64,000 nucleotides of DNA, taken from the NCBI GenBank assembly GCA_963782255.1, contig CAWAIS010000001.1, positions 3,658,001-3,722,000 of the forward strand. The letters are read 5' to 3'. The position numbers and the translations under genes are program-made. This DNA is from Roseiarcus sp963782255 (GTDB taxonomy: Bacteria; Pseudomonadota; Alphaproteobacteria; Rhizobiales; Beijerinckiaceae). How positions within the stretch are numbered: position 1 is the first letter of the stretch; each line of letters starts with the position of its first letter. Below are positions 1-7,177 of this stretch, in pieces. The notes beneath the pieces were generated by a model that was not told the DNA's origin, made no database searches, and saw only the letters and a program-made list of their open reading frames with translations.

Positions 1-390
1 CACGTGCAGCGCGCCGTCGAACAGGATCTTGAGCAAGGGCTTCTTCAGCGCGAGGCCCACGAAGAGCGCCAGGCCGAACAGGAGATAAAGCGCGGTCGGC
101 TTGATCTTGATCAGGGTCTCGTCATGGAAAAAGAGCGTCAGCGAGCCGAAGATCATGACGATTACGGCCGTCACCAGCGGCATGATCGGCACGCGCCTGA
201 GCATCGCGTAAGAGACGCCCAGCGTCACGACGACGCCCGCCATGAGCACGGCGGTCGCGGCGAAAATGCCGAGCTTCGAGTAGACCGCGAAGAAGAGGGC
301 GAGCGGCCCAAGCTCGAGCAGGAGCTTGACGATCGGGTTCAGCGCCTTGCGCGGAGGGGCGGCGGCTTCGGTCACGTTGGTTCCCGTCAT
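1..390 (-). CDS. yciB: Septation protein A / inner membrane protein YciB (partial, C-terminus outside window)
   Basis: The minus-strand frame starts with ATG at 390 and runs off the left edge of the window, so only about 130 residues are visible. The protein opens MTGTNVTEAAAPPRKALNP and then shows successive hydrophobic segments (LLLELGPLALFFAVYSKLG, a segment around VLMAGVVVTLGVSYAML, then PLVTAVIVMIFGSLTLFF) with the FHDETLIKIKPTALYLLFG stretch typical of the YciB/IspZ family of inner-membrane proteins involved in septation and envelope integrity. Its start codon overlaps the ftsY stop (ATGA, 387-390), so the two are translationally coupled, an arrangement common in alphaproteobacteria. 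Family assignment is confident; the biochemical role of the family is poorly defined. Confidence 0.9.
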   Translation of the reverse strand, partial: MTGTNVTEAAAPPRKALNPIVKLLLELGPLALFFAVYSKLGIFAATAVLMAGVVVTLGVSYAMLRRVPIMPLVTAVIVMIFGSLTLFFHDETLIKIKPTALYLLFGLALFVGLALKKPLLKILFDGALHV

Positions 391-1496
391 TGCGGCGCCT
401 CCGCCCGCTCGATGCCTGCGATCGCCTCGGCGAAATCGCGCGCTGCGAACGGCTCGAGGTCTTCGACGCCTTCTCCGACCCCGATGAAATGAACCGGCAG
501 GGCGAATTTGTCGGCGATGGCGACGAGAATGCCGCCGCGCGCGGTGCCGTCGAGCTTGGTCATGACGAGGCCGGTGACGCCGGCGGTGCGGCCGAAAATC
601 TCGACCTGGTTCATTGCGTTCTGCCCGACGGTGGCGTCGAGCACGAGGAGCACTGCATGCGGCGCCTCGGGGTCGACCTTCTTCATAACGCGCACGATCT
701 TTTCGAGTTCGCTCATGAGCTCGGCCCGGTTCTGCAGACGTCCCGCCGTGTCCATGAGCACGACGTCGGCGTTGAGTTCGCGGGCGCGCATGAGCGCATC
801 GTAAGCGAGGCCCGCCGCGTCTGCGCCCTGGTCGCGCTCGACCAGATCGGAGAAGGTGCGCCGCGCCCAGACGCGCAATTGCTCGATCGCCGCGGCCCGG
901 AACGTATCGCCTGCGGCGAGCACGACCGTCTTGCCCTGGCCTCTGAACGTGGCCGCGAGCTTGCCGATCGTCGTCGTCTTGCCGGATCCGTTGACTCCGA
1001 CCACGAGAATGACGAACGGGCGCTTTTCCGGGTCGAGTTCGATGGGCTTGGCGACGGGCGCGAGCGCGCGTTCGACCTCGTCGGCCAGGATCGCTTTGAC
1101 CGCCTCAGCGTCCACGCCCTTCTCGTAGCGCCCGCGCGCGATCGCCTCGCGGATGCGGGTCGCGGTCGCAAGACCCAGATCGGCCTGAATGAGCACGTCC
1201 TCGAGATCGTCGAGCGAGTCGGCGTCGAGCTTGCGCTTGGTGATGATGTCGGCGATGCCGCGTCCGATGCTGGTCGAAGATAGCGCGAGCCCGCTCTTAA
1301 GCCGCTGGAACCAGCTTCGCTTGGGCGGAACGGGCGCCGCGACCGCGGGTTGCGGCTCGGGCGCAAACGCGGGCGCCTGCGGGGCGGCCGGCGCCGGCTC
1401 GACTTCGAGCGGGCTTGCGCCGCCGCCGAACCAGCGGCGGATGAGGCCCGGTTTCGCTTTCTTCTCGCCGTCGTGTTTCTCGGCCTCTGGGCTCAA
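387..1496 (-). CDS. ftsY: Signal recognition particle receptor FtsY (SRP GTPase)
   Basis: FtsY is the membrane-associated GTPase that docks SRP-ribosome complexes at the inner membrane for co-translational insertion. The 369-residue protein has a short acidic/proline-rich N-terminal A region (to about residue 60), a four-helix N domain, and the SRP GTPase G domain: GVNGSGKTT (167-175), DTFRAAAIEQL (about 197), DTAGR (249-253) and TKLDG (313-317). All GTPase motifs are intact. The longest reading uses a TTG start at 1496 preceded by AAGGA at suitable spacing; an ATG nearby is in another frame and hits a stop at once, which supports TTG. It is coupled to yciB through a 4-base overlap. Confidence 0.97.
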   Translation of the reverse strand: MSPEAEKHDGEKKAKPGLIRRWFGGGASPLEVEPAPAAPQAPAFAPEPQPAVAAPVPPKRSWFQRLKSGLALSSTSIGRGIADIITKRKLDADSLDDLEDVLIQADLGLATATRIREAIARGRYEKGVDAEAVKAILADEVERALAPVAKPIELDPEKRPFVILVVGVNGSGKTTTIGKLAATFRGQGKTVVLAAGDTFRAAAIEQLRVWARRTFSDLVERDQGADAAGLAYDALMRARELNADVVLMDTAGRLQNRAELMSELEKIVRVMKKVDPEAPHAVLLVLDATVGQNAMNQVEIFGRTAGVTGLVMTKLDGTARGGILVAIADKFALPVHFIGVGEGVEDLEPFAARDFAEAIAGIERAEAPQ

Positions 1497-1560
1497 CGAA
1501 TCATCCTTCTTTTGCCCCGCCCCTATCGCAGCGCGGCGCTGCTCGGCTACCTATGTTCCC

Positions 1561-2307
1561 ATGACGCCCGAAGAAACAAGAGCGCGGCTCATCTACCGCG
1601 ACGGCCTGATGCTCGTCCTCGACAAGCCCGCAGGGATTCCCGTCCATCGGGGGCCGAAGGGCGGGGCGAGCCTCGAGGACGATTTTGAGGCGCTGCGTTT
1701 CGGCTTGCCGCGAAGCCCCGCGCTGGCGCACCGGCTCGACCGCGACACCGCCGGGTGCCTCGTGCTCGGACGACACCACAAGGCTTTGGAGAAATTGGGG
1801 CTCCTCTTCAAACAGGGCAAGATCGCCAAGACCTATTGGGCGATCGTCGCCGGCTCGCCCGGGGCGGAGAGCGGCGAAATCGACCTTGCCCTCGGCCAAC
1901 TCGACGACCGGCGTGGCTGGTGGATGAAGGTCGATCCGAACGGGCAGCCGGCGCTGACGCTGTGGCGCGTCAGGGGTCGCGGCCACTGGCGCGGTGAACC
2001 GATCGCCTGGGTCGAGCTCGAGCCGCGAACGGGCCGGACGCACCAGTTGCGCGTCCATTGCGCGGCCTTGGGCTGGCCAATTCTCTGCGACGCAATCTAC
2101 GGGGCGCCGTCCGACCTGCCGCTCCAGTTGCTCGCGCGGAAAATCGTGGTCCCGCTCGCGAAGACGAAACCGCCGGTCGAAGTCGAGGCGCCCGCGCCGC
2201 CGCATATGCTCGGGACGCTCGCGGCTTGCGGCTTTGCGGGCGACCCGCCGCGGGTTGAGAGACCGGGAATCGGTTCCGGCGCGAAAGACGCCGCGTCTAA
2301 TGGCTGA
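1561..2307 (+). CDS. RluA-family RNA pseudouridine synthase
   Basis: This 248-residue protein converts uridine to pseudouridine in rRNA or tRNA. The RluA-family signature HRLDRDTAG is at residues 57-65, with Asp60 the expected catalytic residue, preceded by the LVLDKPAGIPVH strand and followed by KTYWAIVAG and the RTGRTHQLRVHCAALGWPI block, all family hallmarks. There is no S4 RNA-binding domain in front of the catalytic domain, which fits the short RluA/RluC-like subgroup. The ATG at 1561 is chosen because upstream codons in the same frame are the antisense of ftsY. The stop codon (2305-2307) lies inside the 9-base target duplication of the adjacent IS1595 element, so the insertion just missed the gene. 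RNA target cannot be assigned. Confidence 0.92.
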   Translation: MTPEETRARLIYRDGLMLVLDKPAGIPVHRGPKGGASLEDDFEALRFGLPRSPALAHRLDRDTAGCLVLGRHHKALEKLGLLFKQGKIAKTYWAIVAGSPGAESGEIDLALGQLDDRRGWWMKVDPNGQPALTLWRVRGRGHWRGEPIAWVELEPRTGRTHQLRVHCAALGWPILCDAIYGAPSDLPLQLLARKIVVPLAKTKPPVEVEAPAPPHMLGTLAACGFAGDPPRVERPGIGSGAKDAASNG

Positions 2308-2309
2308 AA

Positions 2310-3350
2310 TTTGGTATCCCCTTCATTGCCCCGTTGTCCGGGAGTCGCTGGAACCCGGTGGCTTGACGATGGCGTTGTAGGGCGCGGGTCCAACGGCGAG
2401 GGCTTGTTGGGCGAGGCGATGAAAGAGCAGCCCGCGGGCCTTTGATCTGCGGCGATTGAAGCGGAAGGTGAATTCGTCGAGGTAGTAGTCGAGATGTTGA
2501 TGCTGGACGCCACCTTGGTGAGTACCGATCAGCCATCGCTTGAGCAGCGAGGCGACGAGGTGGACGCGCGGCATGACTTCGTGCGCCGGGTCGGAGCCGC
2601 CGCTGAGGACCGTGACCTGATGCTGGTAACCGGCCCCGCCGCCAGTCCGGCATAACCCCTCCAGCCGTCGGTGTGAACCATCGCCCCGCGCTTCACAGCG
2701 CCTTGGACGAAGGGAAGCAGGCTGTCTGTCGAGACATCTCCGATCTGCTGAAGGCGGATGCGGCCAAACCCCCGGCCGTTCTTCTCGACTGCTATGGCGA
2801 CGATGGCCTTGCTCTCGGTTTCTCGGCCTCGCGTACCCTGTTCCGGGCCACCAACATAGGTTTCATCAACCTCGATCGCACCAGACAGCAGGTCCCGGCC
2901 CGGCCGGACCATGGCGCGGCGCAGTTTGTGCAGCCAGGTCCAGGCAGTTTCGTAGCTGCCAAGCCCCAATTCCCTCTGGAGGCCGAGCGCACTGACCCCA
3001 TTCTTCTGGCTGGTGACGAACCACATCGCCAGAAACCACATCCGCAACGGCTTACGGGCACCCTCGAAGATCGTCCCGGCGGTCAGCGATGTCTGTTTGC
3101 GGCAGGCCCGACACCGCAGCCATCCCCCTGCCATCACCCATGGCTCCCCCGCCTCTCCGCAATGGGGGCAGGTAAATCCCTGAGGCCAGCGCAAACGACG
3201 GATGTACTCGCGGCAGGCCGCGTCGTCACGGAAGCGTTCGTCCATCGCCTGAAACGTGCGCGGGTAATCAAGTCCAGCGACCGGGTGTCGAGTGGTGTCC
3301 ACCAGACAGGCGTACCACGTCCCTCAGGGGCAGTGAAGGGGATACCAATT
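2310..3350 (-). mobile_element. IS1595-family insertion sequence with terminal inverted repeats and target duplication
   Basis: The left end reads ttggtatccccttcattgcc and the right end is its inverse (ggggcagtgaaggggatacc) with one mismatch over about 22 bases. The flanking sequence tggctgaaa occurs at 2301-2309 and again at 3351-3359, giving a target duplication of 8-9 bases, the size expected for IS1595. The element carries one transposase gene on the minus strand, which is frameshifted. The element is unrelated in sequence to the three 1034-bp IS1595 copies elsewhere in the window. The exact end base is uncertain by one or two positions because the ends are A/T-rich. Confidence 0.9.
2323..3302 (-). 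pseudogene. IS1595-family transposase, frameshifted
   Basis: The N-terminal part (from 3302) carries the zinc-finger of IS1595 transposases (CPHCGEAG...CRACRKQTS), then the ISXO2-like DDE core with IEVDETYVGG and MVHTDGWRGYAG. After GYAGLA, near 2625-2640, the frame is lost; the expected continuation (GYQHQVTV..., then MPRVHLVASLLKRWLIGTHQG and the YYLDEFTFRFNRR C-terminus) is found in another minus-strand frame that ends at 2323. A single-base change in the GC-rich stretch explains the break. The protein would be about 325 residues if restored. It is not expected to be active unless the shift is a sequencing error or programmed, and IS1595 transposases are not known for frameshifting. Confidence 0.85.
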
Positions 3351-3434
3351 TGGCTGAAAATCAAAGCGCTGATCCCGCTTGGCCGTGGTTCTCCGCCCTC
3401 CATGCTGTCACAACTGCGCGGGGCGGGCGATCCT

Positions 3435-3758
3435 CTATCGGATGCGCTCCACCTTGGCCTTCATCCTGTTGGCCCATTCCCGTCCCGGATCGCCGCCCCA
3501 CATGAGCCAGGCGATATGGGCGGCGGACGGATTGTCCTCCTCGCGCAAATCCGCGGTCCCATCGGCCGCATGGCGGGCGAAAAATTCGCTTATCGCCGCA
3601 ATGTCCCGGATCGAGACGGGATGGCGCTCGGCGAGCTGGCGCGCATGGCGGAGCCCGACCGAGGTTCCGCCGCGATGGAATTTCTCTCGCAGCTCGAGGC
3701 CCTTCTGCGCTTCGCGCGCGACTTCCGGCGGCGGGATGACGCCGGTTTTGGCGGTCAT
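3435..3758 (-). CDS. Conserved hypothetical protein (107 residues)
   Basis: The product begins MTAKTGVIPPPEVAREAQKG and contains GGTSVGLRHARQLAERHPVS and DNPSAAHIAWLMWGGDPGREWA. I recall this pattern, residues GLxLRExxxRGGTxVGxxRAR followed by an NPSAxxIAWLxWGGDxGxxWA motif, from small proteins in alphaproteobacterial genomes and phages, but I know no assigned function. There are no membrane segments or signal peptide. Its ATG overlaps the stop of the upstream DUF2945 gene (ATGA, 3755-3758), so the two form a small operon. The gene ends about 75 bases before the IS1595 insertion and appears complete. Confidence 0.7.
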   Translation of the reverse strand: MTAKTGVIPPPEVAREAQKGLELREKFHRGGTSVGLRHARQLAERHPVSIRDIAAISEFFARHAADGTADLREEDNPSAAHIAWLMWGGDPGREWANRMKAKVERIR

Positions 3759-3943
3759 CCGACCGGCCTCGAGATGCGGACCCTATGCGCGGAGAGCTTG
3801 CCCGGCTTCGCCAATTCCGCGACGGCCGCCTTTCCTTTGATCTTGAGGGGCGCGGTCAGCTTCCGCACCATGCGCCCGGCGGTCTTTCCGCCGCCCGAAC
3901 GCCAGCCAACGAGATCGCCCTTCTTCAATTTGCCGATACCCAT
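3755..3943 (-). CDS. DUF2945 (hypervirulence-associated TUDOR-like) small protein
   Basis: A 62-residue basic protein, MGIGKLKKGDLVGWRSGGG..., matching the DUF2945 pattern of KKGDxVxWxxxxGxTxGxVVRKLTxPxKIKGxxVxA followed by a basic HRV/H-P tail. Family members fold as a small TUDOR-like barrel and often sit beside other small accessory proteins; their role is not established. The gene is translationally coupled to the downstream 107-residue gene. A GGAG-type ribosome-binding site (gcgaggctcc on the plus strand) lies just upstream of the ATG at 3943. Confidence 0.7.
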   Translation of the reverse strand: MGIGKLKKGDLVGWRSGGGKTAGRMVRKLTAPLKIKGKAAVAELAKPGKLSAHRVRISRPVG

Positions 3944-4027
3944 TGCGAGGCTCCTTCTCGCTCTCTAATTCGAGGACGCGGGAAAAGGTTTCCGCGGGAG
4001 GCATGAGCGAAACCCCGGAGCGCAGGG

Positions 4028-5194
4028 TCAGCGTTCGATTCGTCGCAACACGTCCGGCTTGAGATCGGCGCGGGTCGGATAGCCGTCGACCGCCATGTAG
4101 AGGTCGGCTTCGGCCAGGAGTGAACGCAGCACGTGGACAATTCCTTGCGTTCCGCCGAGCGCCAGCCCGTAAGCGTAGGGGCGGCCGACGCCGACCGCCG
4201 CCGCCCCCATCGCCAGAGCTTTGACGACATGCATGCCGGTGCGCACGCCGGAATCGAACAGGACCGGAACCGCGCCCGCGGCTTTCACCACCGCGGGCAG
4301 CATGTCGAGGGCTGGGATGCCACCGTTGGCCTGGCGGCCGCCGTGATTGGAGCAATAGACGCCGTCGACGCCGCCGTCGATCGCGCGCCGCGCGTCGTCG
4401 GGATGACAAATGCCTTTCATGATCAGGGGGAGTTTGGTGAGCGAGCGCAGCCACGGCAGGTCGTTCCAGGTCAGCGGATTGCCAAAAAGCGCCAGCACTT
4501 TCATCACCGCGGCGCGCAGGTCCTCATGCGGCGGTTTTCCGAGAAGCGCGACAAAGCGCGGGTCGGTAAAATAATTCTCGAGGCAAAGGCCGCGCAGTTG
4601 CGGAAAGTTGGCGGTCGCGAGATCACGAGGCCGCCATCCGAGCATCCACGTGTCCAGCGTCACCACGATCGCTTTGAACCCGGCCCGCCCGGCCCGCTGC
4701 ACCAGGCTCGCCGCGAGTTCCCGATCGGTCGGGGTGTAGAGCTGGAAGAATCCAGGCGTATCCTTGAACTCGGCCGCCACGGCTTCGAGCGGATCGGCCG
4801 CAAGCGTCGAGGCGACCATCGGCACGCCGGTCAACGCGGCGGCTCGCGCCGTGGCGAGGTCGCCATGGCCATCTGGCGCGCAAAGGCCGATCACGCCGAT
4901 CGGGCTCATGAACAACGGCGTCGGCAGCTTCATGCCGAAAAGCTCGATCGACAGATCGCGCTGAACGGCGCCAACGAACATCCGCGGCGGCAGGCCCCAT
5001 TTGTCGAACGCGGAGACGTTGGCGTCCTGCGTGCGTTCGTCGCCGCAGCCGCCGGCCACGTAGGAGACGAGGCTCGCCGGCATCGCCGCATGCGCTTTCG
5101 CCTCCAGGTCCTCGAACCGGATCGGAAACGGGGGCAGGCGGCCGCTCAAGCCGGCGAGGTAGATCTCGTTCTGGTAGGCGCCGAAGTCGGCCAT
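4028..5194 (-). CDS. FMN-dependent alpha-hydroxy-acid oxidase/dehydrogenase (lactate-type)
   Basis: This enzyme family oxidises L-2-hydroxyacids such as lactate or glycolate to 2-oxoacids using FMN. The 388-residue product from ATG 5194 has the family barrel with PLFMSPIGVIGL (FMN phosphate loop), IMKGI with the FMN-binding Lys260, the catalytic SNHGGRQ motif at 282-288 (His base and substrate-binding Arg) and DSGVRTG (314-320). The longer reading from 5269 is rejected because ATG 5194 has a strong ribosome-binding site (ggaggaattg). Length and absence of membrane segments resemble soluble lactate oxidase or lactate 2-monooxygenase types rather than membrane LldD, but the substrate is inferred only. 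It stands alone between DUF2945 and a small hypothetical gene. Confidence 0.9.
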   Translation of the reverse strand: MADFGAYQNEIYLAGLSGRLPPFPIRFEDLEAKAHAAMPASLVSYVAGGCGDERTQDANVSAFDKWGLPPRMFVGAVQRDLSIELFGMKLPTPLFMSPIGVIGLCAPDGHGDLATARAAALTGVPMVASTLAADPLEAVAAEFKDTPGFFQLYTPTDRELAASLVQRAGRAGFKAIVVTLDTWMLGWRPRDLATANFPQLRGLCLENYFTDPRFVALLGKPPHEDLRAAVMKVLALFGNPLTWNDLPWLRSLTKLPLIMKGICHPDDARRAIDGGVDGVYCSNHGGRQANGGIPALDMLPAVVKAAGAVPVLFDSGVRTGMHVVKALAMGAAAVGVGRPYAYGLALGGTQGIVHVLRSLLAEADLYMAVDGYPTRADLKPDVLRRIER

Positions 5195-5387
5195 CAATTC
5201 CTCCCCTTCGTCGCTTCCCAAGATCGAAGCCTTGCGCCGCCTCGCGCCGACGCTCGCGGCGGGGCTCATTGCGCCGTCGCGAAGGCCCCAAGCTCGTCCT
5301 TAAGTCCGCGGCGCTCAAGGATCAACGTCCGCGGATTGCGGCGGCGGCCCAACGCCGCGGTTGACGACTGGCCGGTCGAGCCTTGCG

Positions 5388-5618
5388 CTATCTCATCGTG
5401 AATTCTGCGGTGATCTCACCGATGATTCTCGCCCCGTCCATGGAGCCGTTGACGGCGGGGGAGTTGATAAGGGAGCCCTGAGCGGTCTTGAGGGCGCGCT
5501 GGACGTCGTCGATGGTGAGGACCTTCTTCTTAACGAGAAGATCTAGGATTGCGACGGCGATGGCGCCGCCGACCATGGCGGTTCCGAATGGGGGTGCGCA
5601 GACGGACGCGTTCGACAC
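5388..5618 (-). CDS. Small hypothetical protein (76 residues)
   Basis: The frame starts with GTG at 5618, preceded by GGAG at 7 bases on the minus strand. The protein opens with a glycine/alanine-rich, moderately hydrophobic stretch (GTAMVGGAIAVAILDLLVKKKVL) followed by DDVQRALKTAQGSLI and an amphipathic tail. One weak membrane segment is possible. I do not recognise a family; codon use and the clear start site make it a plausible gene. Confidence 0.5.
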   Translation of the reverse strand: MSNASVCAPPFGTAMVGGAIAVAILDLLVKKKVLTIDDVQRALKTAQGSLINSPAVNGSMDGARIIGEITAEFTMR

Positions 5619-5796
5619 GACTGAACTCCTACTCTTTGACGGACGACTCGGACCTGAAACGGCTTCTTTCCATTGGAGACTTTAAGGGCTGATGAACCGG
5701 CGCGCGCTATTTGAACTTGAGGCTTGCTCCGAAACCGCGATGGGTCCTCGAAAGCGAAACCGATCTTGTCGCGGCGTTCGCGGGACGTTTCGCCCT

Positions 5797-6294
5797 TCAC
5801 GCCGCCTTCCCTTCGGGCCGGACGGTCGGCGGCCGATAGGCCATCCGGCAATGGCCGGCGCAATACGAGCGGCCCGCCGCGACCTGAAGCCCGCAATATG
5901 CGAAATCCTCCCCCATCGGATCGCCGAGCGGCCATCTGCAGCTGACCTCGCGGATTTCCTCGAGCCCAATCCTGCGCATCTCCCCGACCTCCGCCTGAGC
6001 AAAGATCCATTGCGGCCTCAATTCGCGTTCCCGCGGAAGGGCGGGGACGTGGGTCCGCTTGCGCGGCGACGGCTCGGCGCGGGGGACCGCCACGAGCCGC
6101 GGCCGTCCGGCGCATTCCCGCGGCTTGCGCGGCGCGGCGCTGTTGCCGCCGCCGTTGAGCTTGATCCCGATCCGATTCGCCTTGCCGATCACGGCGTTGC
6201 GCGACGTCGCGCCGAGCGCCGCGGCGATTACGCTGGCGCTCCTTCCTTCGGACGCCAGCCTTCTCAAGGCCTCGATTGTCTCCTCAGTCCACAT
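5797..6294 (-). CDS. GcrA-family cell cycle regulator (divergent paralogue)
   Basis: GcrA proteins bind RNA polymerase sigma-70 and methylated GANTC promoters to control cell-cycle genes in Alphaproteobacteria. This 165-residue protein has the N-terminal helix-turn-helix (WTEETIEALRRLASEGRSAS, then AALGATSRNAVIGKANRIGI) and the C-terminal Cys/His block CRWPLGDP...DFAYCG...YCAGHCRMAYRP typical of the family, joined by a variable basic linker. The usual LLKKLW element after WTEE is replaced by ALRRLA, and RNAVIGKAHRLGL is altered to KANRIGI, so this may be a diverged second copy rather than the main GcrA. It is the last gene before a roughly 880-base intergenic region. Confidence 0.85.
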   Translation of the reverse strand: MWTEETIEALRRLASEGRSASVIAAALGATSRNAVIGKANRIGIKLNGGGNSAAPRKPRECAGRPRLVAVPRAEPSPRKRTHVPALPRERELRPQWIFAQAEVGEMRRIGLEEIREVSCRWPLGDPMGEDFAYCGLQVAAGRSYCAGHCRMAYRPPTVRPEGKAA

Positions 6295-6565
6295 GACCCC
6301 GCCCCTCTCTCTTTGCGGTGACAGTTCAAAATATCCGCATCTACTCCGTCTATTTGTAAGGGATGCCCGCCAGTATCCCTAACTTCAAAGCGCACTCGGC
6401 CAAATAGGTCCGAGTTTATTCGCGGCAGCCCGTGGGCTTGCAGCATCGATGTCGCAAGGTAAGACTTGGCGAGATCGGTTGGATCTCGTGGCAAAGACCT
6501 ATTGGCCGGGCGGTGTCCGACGTGATATCTTGGGTTGAATAGTTTCGACGTCTATGTGCTGTCGC

Positions 6566-6955
6566 AATCCCTGCCATCGTAGCCCCCTACGGCTGCCAAG
6601 CCTTATTGGTGCAACCTATGGTTTCGCCTCGCAACAAACGAATTGTGATGAATTGTAACATGACGCAATCGTGAAAGATCGCCCCGGTGACACGGGATCC
6701 TGACCGGCTGCATCGTCGCGGCGCCGCCAAGGGCCGAGCCCAAGAACGCAGCCAGGCGCTTGAAACCGCTTGCGGCCGTCATCGTCGCCTTATGTGCCGT
6801 TCCCGTTCGTCGCGTAGCTCGACCGCGCCAATGGAACAATGCGGCGGCGACCATCCCTATCATCATCGCCATCATAACCCCCTATGGCTGCACGCTCATG
6901 GTTAATACAACCTAAAGTTACATTAGGAAGGTTGTACCAAATTGTAACCTGACAT
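6566..6955 (-). repeat. Two degenerate copies of a ~100-bp promoter/leader unit
   Basis: Unit 1 spans about 6566-6665 and unit 2 about 6856-6955. Read on the minus strand each has a tgttacaatt- or ggttacaattt-type start, a central ggttg(t/c)a block, then gcagcc(g/a)taggggg(c/t)ta(c/t)gatggc, in which an AGGGGG ribosome-binding site is followed by an ATG. The match is strongest over the last 22 bases. The copies are about 290 bases apart and each could initiate a small protein. They look like a duplicated upstream region rather than a transposon end. Confidence 0.5.
6603..6875 (-). CDS. Possible small hypothetical protein (90 residues) after leader unit 2
   Basis: The frame starts MMAMMIGMVAAALFHWRGRATRR at 6875 directly downstream of an AGGGGG ribosome-binding site in leader unit 2. 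The N-terminus is a short hydrophobic segment followed by arginines, and a second hydrophobic patch LAAFLGSALGGA lies in the middle. I know no family. The C-terminal third reads through leader unit 1 and looks non-coding, so the true gene may be shorter or decayed. Confidence 0.3.
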   Translation of the reverse strand: MMAMMIGMVAAALFHWRGRATRRTGTAHKATMTAASGFKRLAAFLGSALGGAATMQPVRIPCHRGDLSRLRHVTIHHNSFVARRNHRLHQ

Positions 6956-7177
6956 AAGTGTGGTAGTCCGCGTTCCTCATGACGGGCGCCGGATCGGATG
7001 GAATCAGTCGTGGCCCCGCCGTCTCGAGGGCCGTGTCGCAGGCCGCCTCGGACCGTCGACAGGGCGCTTTAAGGGGGCGCAGGCGCCGGAAACTTCGCGC
7101 TTCGGCCCACAAACTGGACAAGATGGGACCCGGCTGGCATCGTTCTCAAGAAAAGCGAACGTCGCCCAGGAGCCCGC

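Larger units (their letters stand above)
6295..7177. other. Long intergenic region with a duplicated leader module
   Basis: This stretch between the GcrA-family gene and the aminotransferase is less GC-rich than its surroundings. It holds two copies of a degenerate leader unit (see the repeat entry) and one or two small minus-strand frames that start directly after them. I see no RNA gene, no transposase remnant and no clear terminator. The last about 200 bases probably contain the aminotransferase promoter, which I cannot locate with confidence. Confidence 0.6.

Noticed and set aside
390..1283. Long plus-strand frames opposite ftsY
   Set aside because: They are antisense shadows of a gene with intact SRP GTPase motifs and have no ribosome-binding site; GC-rich codon bias produces such frames throughout the window.
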